Assembly: GCA_910576975.1 (NCBI GenBank)
Contig: CAJTJY010000007.1
Coordinates: 1-64,000 of the forward strand
Direction of reading: 5' to 3'
DNA from: an uncultured Lachnospiraceae bacterium
GTDB lineage: Bacteria > Bacillota > Clostridia > Lachnospirales > Lachnospiraceae
Length of the DNA stretch: 64,000 nt
Shown: one piece after another, positions 8,890-16,414 of the stretch
How the letters are laid out: the number at the start of each line of letters is the position of its first letter
How positions within the stretch are numbered: position 1 is the first letter of the stretch
Position numbers and translations under genes: made by a program
Notes under the pieces: generated by a model
Told to the model about the DNA's origin: nothing
The model's input: the letters and a program-made list of their open reading frames with translations, nothing else
The model's database searches: none

Positions 8890-9492
8890 TCAGCAAATTC
8901 CCAGAGCTTTTTTTGCAAGATGATCCGCCAAATCATTATACCGGTCTCCAGAATGCCCCTTTACCTTGACAAAGCGAATTTTTACACTCTCACTTGCCTT
9001 TTTATAAAACTGCGCATACGCAACCGTCCCTGGCATCTTTGCCCTCCACTCTCCGTTGCACCACTTGGCAATCCCCTCATAGTCATGATAAATGCAGATG
9101 CTTGGCACATGGTGGTCGAGGCAATACTGCATTGCCGCCTCTGCCCCCTTAATCTCTCCTGCAACATTATGCATTGCCGCCAAACTCTGGTCCGCATATT
9201 TTTGGGAGGCATGAAGTTCCTGTCCGTCATGAAACAAGACCATGCCATAGGAAAACGCCTTTGACGACGAGTCGTAGCTTCCATCCACATATGCGACCGC
9301 CGCTGATTCCTCCCGTGGTTCCTGTTCCTGCGCCTTAGTTCCCATTCCAATAAAGTCAAACGCCTCTTGCTTGGTAGCAAATCCCTTATAAACGGCGCCG
9401 GAAAACCCATGAATCTGAGCCTGGCATTCTGCCCATGTCCCGTAGATCCCTGGCGTCCTGCCCGTTTTCACTGCATAATATTTTTTCGCCAT
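8890..9492 (-). CDS. rnhA: Ribonuclease H with N-terminal viroplasmin-type RNA/DNA-hybrid binding domain
   Basis: 200 residues. Residues 1-48 form the hybrid-binding domain found at the start of eukaryotic RNase H1 and of many clostridial enzymes (YYAVKTGRTPGIYGTW...FATKQEAFDFI). A short linker leads to the RNase H fold with the four acidic catalytic residues: D70 (AYVDGSYD), E113 (AGEIKGAE), D137 (IYHDYEGI) and D190 in the final helix (YNDLADHLAKKA). It removes RNA from RNA/DNA hybrids. GGAGGA precedes the ATG. No operon partner: hairpins lie on both sides. Confidence 0.92.
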   Translation of the reverse strand: MAKKYYAVKTGRTPGIYGTWAECQAQIHGFSGAVYKGFATKQEAFDFIGMGTKAQEQEPREESAAVAYVDGSYDSSSKAFSYGMVLFHDGQELHASQKYADQSLAAMHNVAGEIKGAEAAMQYCLDHHVPSICIYHDYEGIAKWCNGEWRAKMPGTVAYAQFYKKASESVKIRFVKVKGHSGDRYNDLADHLAKKALGIC

Positions 9493-9600
9493 AAATTCCT
9501 CCGTTTCGCTGCTGCAAAGCGCATTCTGCTTTATACGTCAAATATTCTTTCGCAATCAATGATCTTCTTCAAACTATCCATTATTATGTTACAAGACGCC

Positions 9601-9628
9601 GCAAGGACTATGTCTCCATAGTCCTTGC
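9601..9628 (-). terminator. Perfect 12-bp hairpin downstream of glucokinase
   Basis: GCAAGGACTATG (9601-9612) and CATAGTCCTTGC (9617-9628) form a perfect stem with a four-base loop, 25 bases past the glucokinase stop codon. There is no clear U-run on either strand, so termination is likely but not certain. Confidence 0.55.
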
Positions 9629-9652
9629 CCACAGCGTTTTCTATGTCAATGT

Positions 9653-10594
9653 CTATTCCAATATCAGCTTCACGCAGCCGTACATTCCAGCGTCATTTCC
9701 AAGAGAAGCCAAGGCAATCCTGGTATCAGCACAAGAAGAAAGCGCCGCTTTCCGATAATAAGTTTCCACTGCATCCACCAAAGGCTTCCCTGCTTTGGAC
9801 ACTCCTCCGCCTATGACAAAAACCTCCGGATCTACCACGCTGGCAATGTTGCTTAGCGCATTTCCAAGAATCTCGGCAAATTTTTCCACAATGCCCGTGG
9901 CTACGCCGTCTCCTTTCTTATAAGCGTCAAACACTGTTTTTGCCGAGGGTTCCCCGACATTGTCCAAAAGCGTTTTGTCATGATCGCCAACAAGGCATTC
10001 TCTGGCAAGGCGGGCAATCCCTGTGGCAGAAGCATACTGTTCCAAGCAGCCTTTCCTGCCGCAGTTACAAGCGGTTTTCTCATGAGGATTTACGATAATA
10101 TGACCAATCTCCCCGCCTGCGCCATTGCTTCCTGACACAATTTTTCCATTGACAATAATGCCGCCGCCTACGCCGGTTCCCAAAGTCACCATGACCACGT
10201 TGTCGCAGCCTTTGCCGCCGCCCTGCCACATTTCTCCCAGCGCCGCTACATTGGCGTCGTTCCCCGCTTTCACTGGAACGCCGTTCATCAGCTCCTGAAA
10301 CTCTTTCGAGACATCCTTGTCTTTCCAGCCAAGATTGACGCACATCGGAACGATTCCGTCCGCACGCACCGGTCCCGGAAGTCCGACGCCGATGCCTTCC
10401 AATTCTTCTTCCGCCACATTGGCGTCGTTCATTTTTTTCCTCAAAGATGCGGCAATATCTGTCAGAATATTTTTACCATCATCCTTTTTATTCGTGGGAA
10501 TTTCCCATTTTTCCAGAAGCGTCCCCGTGGTCTCAAACAAACCGATCTTACAAGTGGTCCCGCCGATATCTACGCCAAATCCATATTTCTTCAT
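9653..10594 (-). CDS. glk: ROK-family glucokinase
   Basis: 313 residues; phosphorylates glucose with ATP at the entry of glycolysis. The phosphate-binding motif DIGGTTCKIGLF is at residues 9-20, a second glycine-rich ATP motif (LGTGVGGGI) near 135, and the ROK zinc site (CNCGRKGCLEQYASATG) near 174-190. The length matches Firmicutes glucokinases. The frame stays open far upstream, but GGAGGAGACA lies directly before the chosen ATG, and the promoter at 10653-10681 would fall inside the longer version. It is apparently transcribed alone. Confidence 0.92.
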   Translation of the reverse strand: MKKYGFGVDIGGTTCKIGLFETTGTLLEKWEIPTNKKDDGKNILTDIAASLRKKMNDANVAEEELEGIGVGLPGPVRADGIVPMCVNLGWKDKDVSKEFQELMNGVPVKAGNDANVAALGEMWQGGGKGCDNVVMVTLGTGVGGGIIVNGKIVSGSNGAGGEIGHIIVNPHEKTACNCGRKGCLEQYASATGIARLARECLVGDHDKTLLDNVGEPSAKTVFDAYKKGDGVATGIVEKFAEILGNALSNIASVVDPEVFVIGGGVSKAGKPLVDAVETYYRKAALSSCADTRIALASLGNDAGMYGCVKLILE

Positions 10595-10652
10595 TGTCTC
10601 CTCCATTCTGCACATTGTCTCGCACCATAAAATACTTGTCTTTATTTCTTTG

Positions 10653-10681
10653 ATGATATCATATTTCCAATGGCATAACAA
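10653..10681 (-). promoter_or_regulatory. Candidate promoter of glucokinase
   Basis: On the minus strand TTGTTA (10681-10676) is followed after 17 bases by TATCAT (10658-10653). This gives a ~50-base leader for glucokinase. The family-1 repeat begins about 20 bases upstream of the -35 box. Confidence 0.5.
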
Positions 10682-10702
10682 TAAAAAAATTCGCATATTT
10701 GT

Positions 10703-10887
10703 TTTGAGTTTCCCCATTTTGCAATTCATAGCGCCAAAAGTTCTTGCTGCCTTTGGCAGCATAGACATCTTGCACAAAAAGTGCTTGAAAAACTAGCTTT
10801 TTGGAGCGCTTTTATGTGCAAAGTGTTTTCATCACCTTGTGAAGGGAACCTTTTGGCGCTATGAATTGCAAAATGGGGAAACTTAAA
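10703..10887. repeat. Family-1 hairpin repeat, complete copy A (185 bp)
   Basis: Terminal arms starting TTTGAGTTTCC and ending in its complement enclose a core with a central palindrome around CTAG and two side hairpins. The copy is degenerate against the one at 29292 but has exactly the same length. It lies between the divergent promoters of glucokinase and the response regulator; the right end is 11 bases before the regulator's -35 box. Confidence 0.9.
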
Positions 10888-10898
10888 ATATTTGCATC

Positions 10899-10927
10899 TT
10901 GAAACATTCCCATTTCAATGATAAAAT
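10899..10927 (+). promoter_or_regulatory. Sigma-A type promoter of the two-component system
   Basis: TTGAAA at 10899-10904 is followed by exactly 17 bases and TAAAAT at 10922-10927. The gene starts 49 bases further on. No direct-repeat regulator sites are visible here, unlike the promoter of the target exporter at 12.8 kb. Confidence 0.65.
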
Positions 10928-10975
10928 GAACCCTGATAAATCTCAAAAACAGCAAACGCTAAAAAGAGGTACGCA

Positions 10976-11653
10976 ATGACGCATATTTTACTGGTGGAAG
11001 ACGACAAAAGCATCGTCACAAATTTAACAGATTTCTTACAATCTGAAGGCTTCTCCATCACCGCAGTGGACGGACAGGGCAAAGCGCTGCGTCTGTTGGA
11101 AGAACCAGGTTTAGAATTTGACTTAATCCTGCTGGATGTTTCCCTTGCCGATGGCAACGGATTTGCCGTATGCCGGGCCGCCAAGTCCACCACGGACCTT
11201 CCAGTGATTTTCCTGACTGCCTCTGGAGATGAATTCAGCGTAGTGACTGGACTGGACTTAGGAGCAGATGATTATATTTCCAAGCCATTCCGCCCCAGAG
11301 AACTTGTTTCCCGTATTCATAACATCCTGCGACGATACGGCAAATCAACAACAACGCTGGAATACAAAAATCTTTGCGCAGACGTCGTAAAGGGAACTGT
11401 ACGCAAAGACGGGCAGGAAATCTTGTTGTCCGCATTGGAATACCGGCTTCTATTATATTTTCTGAACAACCAGGGCATCGTCTTGTCCCGCTCTAGGCTG
11501 CTAGAAGCGCTCTGGGACATTGCCGGAGAGTTTGTCAACGACAACACGCTAACCGTATACATCAAACGTCTTCGGGAAAAAATTGAAGAAGACCCGCAAA
11601 ATCCCCTGCTGATCAAAACGGTCCGGGGACTGGGTTATAAGATGGGAGACTGA
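10976..11653 (+). CDS. OmpR-family response regulator
   Basis: 225 residues. The receiver domain has the acidic pocket E8-D9-D10, phosphoacceptor D54 (LILLDVSL), T81 and K103 (YISKPF). The C-terminal winged helix (~125-225) ends with the recognition-helix and wing pattern NTLTVYIKRLREKIE...VRGLGYKM. AGAGGT precedes the ATG. It is followed after 5 bases by its kinase and then by an ABC/FtsX exporter whose promoter carries 11-bp-spaced direct repeats. This is the layout of antimicrobial-peptide or cell-envelope stress modules. Confidence 0.92.
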   Translation: MTHILLVEDDKSIVTNLTDFLQSEGFSITAVDGQGKALRLLEEPGLEFDLILLDVSLADGNGFAVCRAAKSTTDLPVIFLTASGDEFSVVTGLDLGADDYISKPFRPRELVSRIHNILRRYGKSTTTLEYKNLCADVVKGTVRKDGQEILLSALEYRLLLYFLNNQGIVLSRSRLLEALWDIAGEFVNDNTLTVYIKRLREKIEEDPQNPLLIKTVRGLGYKMGD

Positions 11654-11658
11654 CCGAC

Positions 11659-12669
11659 ATGAAAATCTTACGTAACCCGGAAATCAAGCAAAGCCTGCTC
11701 TGTCACCTGTTTCTTACAGCGCTCGCCGTAAGCCTTGGCTTGCTTCACGACGCAACTACAGGACTGCTGCTGCTTTCCTTTTCTTTCTTATACATTGCGC
11801 TTCATTACGCTTTCACCTGGATACGCTATCAGAAATTAAATCAACTAAGCCATGAACTGGACGCCATGCTTCACAACAATACCCCGGTCCGCTTTGAAAA
11901 ATATCAGGAGGGAGAACTGTCTATCCTCGAAAACGAACTCTCCAAAATGACATTGCGCTTAAGAGAACAAGCGCTTGCACTGTCCAATGACAAAAAGCTG
12001 CTTGCAGATTCCATGGCGGATATTTCTCATCAGATTCGTTCTCCGCTGACGGCTTCAAACCTGATTCTCACCTTGCTCAGAGAACAGGATTTGCCTGTTC
12101 TGCGCAGGAAGCAGCTTTTGCAGGAACTTACGCAGCTCCTTTCCCGCATTGACTGGCTCGTGGAATCTCTGCTTAAAATGTCTAAGATGGACGCTGGAAC
12201 AGTTCTTTTCCAGCATGAGCCTATTTCCGTGCCAAAGCTGGTTCAAAACGCCTCTGAGCCTCTTTTGATCCCCATGGAGCTCAGAGAACAGTCTTTAAGC
12301 ATAGAAAATCATTACGACCTTTCTAATCCGCCGCAGTTTTTAGGAGATCTCTCTTGGACCACGGAGGCGGTTCTCAATATCCTTAAAAACTGCATGGAGC
12401 ACACGCCCGCCGGAGGCAATATTCAAGTCTCCTTTTCTCAAAACGCAATTTTTACGGAAATCATCATAGAAGATAACGGGCCAGGCTTCGATCCCGAAGA
12501 TCTTCCTCATCTTTTTGAGCGTTTTTACAAAGGGAAAAACTCCTTAGATCACAGTGTCGGCATTGGACTCGCCTTTGCCAGGATGATTGTAACCAGCCAA
12601 AACGGCACCTTAAAAGCAGAAAACCGCCCGGAAGGCGGCGCGCGGTTTATTCTAAAATTTTATCCCTAA
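11659..12669 (+). CDS. Sensor histidine kinase, intramembrane-sensing type
   Basis: 336 residues. Two N-terminal membrane helices (~12-30 and ~34-52) are separated by only a few residues (HDATTG), so there is no extracellular sensor domain; this is typical of BceS-like kinases that sense through their exporter. The H box is ADISHQIRSPLT with the phosphorylated His at 124, the N box is LKNCMEHTP, and the G boxes are EDNGPGFD and GIGLAFARMI. It phosphorylates the regulator encoded 5 bases upstream. The exporter genes follow. Confidence 0.9.
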   Translation: MKILRNPEIKQSLLCHLFLTALAVSLGLLHDATTGLLLLSFSFLYIALHYAFTWIRYQKLNQLSHELDAMLHNNTPVRFEKYQEGELSILENELSKMTLRLREQALALSNDKKLLADSMADISHQIRSPLTASNLILTLLREQDLPVLRRKQLLQELTQLLSRIDWLVESLLKMSKMDAGTVLFQHEPISVPKLVQNASEPLLIPMELREQSLSIENHYDLSNPPQFLGDLSWTTEAVLNILKNCMEHTPAGGNIQVSFSQNAIFTEIIIEDNGPGFDPEDLPHLFERFYKGKNSLDHSVGIGLAFARMIVTSQNGTLKAENRPEGGARFILKFYP

Positions 12670-12752
12670 ATTTTGCTGTGTAAAACGTCAAATCCGATCG
12701 TTTTTATAAGAACTATTACAACCTGTATGCAAATTCAAAACCTCATTTAATC

Positions 12753-12805
12753 TTACAAAATTGTCACATTGCAGTCACTCCTCTGTCACCTGCCCCTGGT
12801 ATACT
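12753..12805 (+). promoter_or_regulatory. Exporter promoter with four 11-bp-spaced regulator half-sites
   Basis: T(T/C)AC half-sites start at 12753, 12764, 12775 and 12786, exactly 11 bp apart. They end ten bases before a good -10 box (TATACT, 12800-12805). There is no recognisable -35 box. Direct repeats of ~11 bp placed over the -35 position are the normal binding pattern of OmpR-family activators, so the regulator encoded at 10976 is the likely ligand (inference). Confidence 0.6.
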
Positions 12806-12835
12806 AAGACCATCATCAAGAAAAGGAGCAAAATT

Positions 12836-13519
12836 ATGGAAATATTAAAAGCAGAGCATGTGTCCAAAATCTACGGAACTGGCGAGAATCAGGTTAAGGC
12901 TTTAGACGACGTGTCATTTACCGTAAACAAAGGAGAATTTCTCGCCATCATCGGTCCTTCGGGATCCGGCAAATCCACCTTGCTGCATGTGCTGGGCGGC
13001 GTAGATGTTCCAACCTCTGGAAAAGTCTATATGGAAGGCACTGACGTATATGCACAGAACGAAAATCAGCTTGCCATTTTCCGAAGAAGGCAGGTGGGAC
13101 TGATCTACCAGTTCTATAATCTCATTCCCGTCTTGAATGTTACAGAGAATATGACGCTTCCAGTCCTTATGGACGGAAGGCCTGTGAACCAGGAACGGCT
13201 CCAGGAACTTTTAGAAATTCTTACTCTAAAGGGCAGAGAACGGCACCTTCCCAACCAGCTCTCCGGCGGACAACAGCAGCGCGTGTCCATTGGCAGGGCA
13301 TTGATGAACGCCCCTGCCGTAGTTCTTGCAGACGAGCCTACTGGAAATCTGGACTCTAAAAACAGCCAGGAAATTGTCGAACTATTAAAATACTCCAATG
13401 AAAAATACAAACAGACTCTGATCGTCATCACCCATGATGAGAATATCGCTCTCCAGGCAAATCGAATCCTGGCAATCGAGGATGGAAAAATCACAAGAGA
13501 CGAGGTGATCCGCTCATGA
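12836..13519 (+). CDS. ABC exporter ATP-binding protein (MacB/LolD type)
   Basis: 227 residues. Walker A GPSGSGKST at ~40-48, a Q-loop (YQFYNLIPVL), signature LSGGQQQR, Walker B VVLADEP and the H-loop (VITHDE) are all present and intact. The sequence type is the one that pairs with FtsX-like permeases. The ATG at 12836 has AAAGGAG eight bases upstream; the longer frame would begin inside the regulatory repeats. Its stop codon overlaps the permease start (ATGA). Confidence 0.93.
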   Translation: MEILKAEHVSKIYGTGENQVKALDDVSFTVNKGEFLAIIGPSGSGKSTLLHVLGGVDVPTSGKVYMEGTDVYAQNENQLAIFRRRQVGLIYQFYNLIPVLNVTENMTLPVLMDGRPVNQERLQELLEILTLKGRERHLPNQLSGGQQQRVSIGRALMNAPAVVLADEPTGNLDSKNSQEIVELLKYSNEKYKQTLIVITHDENIALQANRILAIEDGKITRDEVIRS

Positions 13520-16350
13520 ATATCTTCCATAAAGTCACCTTGAAAGTTTTAAAGCAAAACAGGACCAGAACCCTGGTAACCATTGTCGGCATCATCCTTT
13601 CCGCCTCCATGTTTACCGCCGTGACAACCAGCATTTCCTCTTTGAGAAATTATTTAATCCAGTCCACCATCTATCAAAATGGAAACTGGCATGGCGCAGG
13701 ATTCGGGTTATCCACAAAAGAAAAAGAACAACTCGTACAAGATCAACGGATCACAGATTCTGTTTCCATGGAAGTTTTGGGATACTCCCGCCTCGAGGAT
13801 TCTACAAACGAAGATAAGCCTTTCCTCTGCGTCTATGGAATACAGTCAGATTTTACAGACATGATGCCCGTCCATTTAGTTCAGGGACGGATGCCAAAAC
13901 ACAGCGGGGAAATCCTGCTGCCGGAACATCTTGAGACCAACGGCGGCGTTGACTGGGAGATTGGCAGTTCTCTTAGATTGGAACTGGGCAACCGTCAGGA
14001 CGATACGGGAAAGATTCTTCTAAATCAGGAGCAATATCTGCATGAGGATCTTTCCCAAGAGGATGCTTCCTATGGGGAATACCAAGAGCAACAAACCCTT
14101 ACTGAGCGCTTTGTGCCAAAAGAAACCCGCACTTACACCGTGGTAGGCATCTACGAACGCCCTTCCTTTGAAAGTTATCAAGCGCCTGGTTACACAGCAC
14201 TGACCATAGGAGAGGGCAGCGGCAGCAATCTCTACGATATCTACCTACGGCTAGATTCCGGCAGAAAGACAGTTCATGTATTGAAACAGATGTTCGATCC
14301 GCTGCAAGATATCACATACAAGTACAATTACGATCTCCTGAGGCTTTATGGGTATTCCGGCGAAAGTTCCTATAACCGTGTGCTATTTAATCTGGGAATC
14401 ATTTTAATTGTGATTATCATGTTTGGATCGATCTCCCTGATTTACAACGCTTTTTCGATCTCAGTCAGTGAGCGGACCAAGCAATTCGGGCTGCTTGCAT
14501 CCATCGGGGCTACCCGGCGCCAATTAACGGGAAGCGTGCTGTTTGAGGCGTTGCTATTAGGAATCATTGGCATTCCCCTGGGAATTCTATCCGGGCTTGT
14601 TGGCATCGGGATCACCTTTCATTTTGTTCAGGACATGGTTTCAAATATCCTTGGCTTTTCTACCGGCAATTACCAAATGGCTAGGCTTTCGATGATTTTT
14701 GGCCCCGCAAAGAATGTTTCTTTGAGCCTCTCCCCTTCTCAAGGCGCATTGGCGGCCGCAGTGGCAGTCTCTCTGTTGACAGTGATCATTTCTGCCTATC
14801 TTCCGGCAAGACGCGCCCTGAAAAAATCTGCGATTGAAGCCATACGGCAGACAGACGATATCTCCATTCCGTCAAAGAAATTAAAAACTTCTCGGCTGAT
14901 GAATAAAATCTTTGGCTTTGAAGGCCTGCTCGCGACAAAGAATTACAAACGAAACCGCAAAAAATACCGCGCCACGGTAATTTCCCTGTTCTTAAGCATC
15001 GTGCTGTTTATCTCTGCCAGCAGCCTCTGCGCTTATTTGACTGCTTCCGTAGGAGCCGTATTAAATGAAAGCACCGTGGATCTTGCTTATTACCTTGACG
15101 CTTCCAGCAATAAGAAGCCAAACCACCTGTTAGAACAGCTATCCCAGGTAAACGGAGTCACAAGCTCCGCCTATGCCTCACACATGTATTTTAATTTGTT
15201 TATAAAAACATCGTCGCTCAGCAAAGAATTTCAGAATTATAACACAAAAATGGCGATCGAACAGCAAGGACAAGATGCAACACCAGAATATGTCGATCTG
15301 GGCTGCATGCTGGTATTCCTGCAAGATCAGGAATTTCGCACTTATTTGAAAGAACTTGGTCTTACAGAAGACGCTTTCTTTCAGATGGACGCACCTTTGG
15401 GCATCGTGGAAGATTCCCTGCGGTTATATTTAGATACCGAGAAGAAATATTACAATTTCCCAGTTTTTAAAAATAATGTCCAGCCTGATCTGGATCTTTA
15501 TCTGACTCGAATCAGAGAAGGGTATGATTTCTACGGCAAAAGCATCGAAGATAATAATGACATCGTCTGCCTGTTTTTCAAGGAAGACTCCAAGCAAGAA
15601 CTCAACGTGCCAATCGAAGAAGCCTGCCTCAAAGTTCCGCTTGCAGCGGGGGCAGTCACTCAGCAGGCCCCAGCGTTATTTTCAGATCATGACAGTAGCA
15701 TCCGCATCTTCTATCCCTACAGCATGTTAGAGCATGTATTTGCCGGACTAGAGAAAGATGTCTCCTATTATGAGATCTCCGATCCTCCTCTTAGGGAAAA
15801 CTATAATACTGAACTTTTATTCCAATGCGAAGACCATAACTCTGCGAATAAAGAAATGACAAAGTTGTTGATAAAAAACAATTTGAGCACGGCTTCTCTG
15901 ACGGATTTTGCGGCGTCAGCAGAGAGCGAACGGTCGATGATCACGGTGATCAACATTTTTTCCTATGGTTTCATCATATTGATTTCTCTGATCGCTGCCG
16001 CCAACGTGTTTAATACGATTTCCACCAATATAAATTTGCGCAGAAGAGAATTCGCCATGCTCAAATCGATCGGCATGACTCCCGAAGCTTTCTCAAAAAT
16101 GATGAATTTTGAATGCCTGTTATACGGCTTCAAAGGCATACTGTATGGTCTTCCAGTATCCTTTTTGGTGACATGGATGATTTACCGTTCGATCTCTGAA
16201 GGATTGGAAATGCCGTTCTTCATTCCCTGGTACAGCATTGCAATCGCCGTGGGCAGCGTATTCCTGGTTGTATTTATCACCATGATTTACTCGATGCGCA
16301 GAATACGCAAAGAAAATATTCTTGATGCCTTGAAAAATGAAAATCTCTAA
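13516..16350 (+). CDS. ABC exporter permease with two FtsX domains
   Basis: 944 residues. An N-terminal helix (~20-40) is followed by a MacB-like extracytoplasmic domain, a first FtsX block (~290-450, with SVSERTKQFGLLASIGATRRQ), then a second helix and large extracytoplasmic domain (~490-790) and a second FtsX block (~800-940, NLRRREFAMLKSIGMTPE). The double-FtsX layout is common in Clostridia for exporters of peptides or lipoproteins. It overlaps its ATPase by four bases and follows a two-component system with an intramembrane-sensing kinase. Peptide-antibiotic sensing and resistance is the likeliest role, but the substrate is unknown. Confidence 0.88.
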   Translation: MNIFHKVTLKVLKQNRTRTLVTIVGIILSASMFTAVTTSISSLRNYLIQSTIYQNGNWHGAGFGLSTKEKEQLVQDQRITDSVSMEVLGYSRLEDSTNEDKPFLCVYGIQSDFTDMMPVHLVQGRMPKHSGEILLPEHLETNGGVDWEIGSSLRLELGNRQDDTGKILLNQEQYLHEDLSQEDASYGEYQEQQTLTERFVPKETRTYTVVGIYERPSFESYQAPGYTALTIGEGSGSNLYDIYLRLDSGRKTVHVLKQMFDPLQDITYKYNYDLLRLYGYSGESSYNRVLFNLGIILIVIIMFGSISLIYNAFSISVSERTKQFGLLASIGATRRQLTGSVLFEALLLGIIGIPLGILSGLVGIGITFHFVQDMVSNILGFSTGNYQMARLSMIFGPAKNVSLSLSPSQGALAAAVAVSLLTVIISAYLPARRALKKSAIEAIRQTDDISIPSKKLKTSRLMNKIFGFEGLLATKNYKRNRKKYRATVISLFLSIVLFISASSLCAYLTASVGAVLNESTVDLAYYLDASSNKKPNHLLEQLSQVNGVTSSAYASHMYFNLFIKTSSLSKEFQNYNTKMAIEQQGQDATPEYVDLGCMLVFLQDQEFRTYLKELGLTEDAFFQMDAPLGIVEDSLRLYLDTEKKYYNFPVFKNNVQPDLDLYLTRIREGYDFYGKSIEDNNDIVCLFFKEDSKQELNVPIEEACLKVPLAAGAVTQQAPALFSDHDSSIRIFYPYSMLEHVFAGLEKDVSYYEISDPPLRENYNTELLFQCEDHNSANKEMTKLLIKNNLSTASLTDFAASAESERSMITVINIFSYGFIILISLIAAANVFNTISTNINLRRREFAMLKSIGMTPEAFSKMMNFECLLYGFKGILYGLPVSFLVTWMIYRSISEGLEMPFFIPWYSIAIAVGSVFLVVFITMIYSMRRIRKENILDALKNENL

Positions 16351-16356
16351 AAACAA

Positions 16357-16397
16357 AGTCCGCACACAAATGGTATCAAACCATCCATGTGCGGACT
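16357..16397. terminator. Bidirectional hairpin between exporter and penicillin-binding protein
   Basis: AGTCCGCACA (16357-16366) pairs with TGTGCGGACT (16388-16397), with an inner TGG/CCA pairing. It separates the convergent ends of the FtsX gene and the penicillin-binding protein gene. Confidence 0.7.
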
Positions 16398-16414
16398 CTT
16401 AACTATCCGTAACG

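Noticed and set aside
10595..10777. Sixty-residue N-terminal extension of glucokinase
   Set aside because: It would include the promoter and part of the hairpin repeat; GGAGGAG directly before the inner ATG and the family length support the shorter protein.
13114..13530. Antisense frame over the ABC ATPase gene
   Set aside because: All ATPase motifs are intact on the plus strand; the antisense frame has no start signal or domain.
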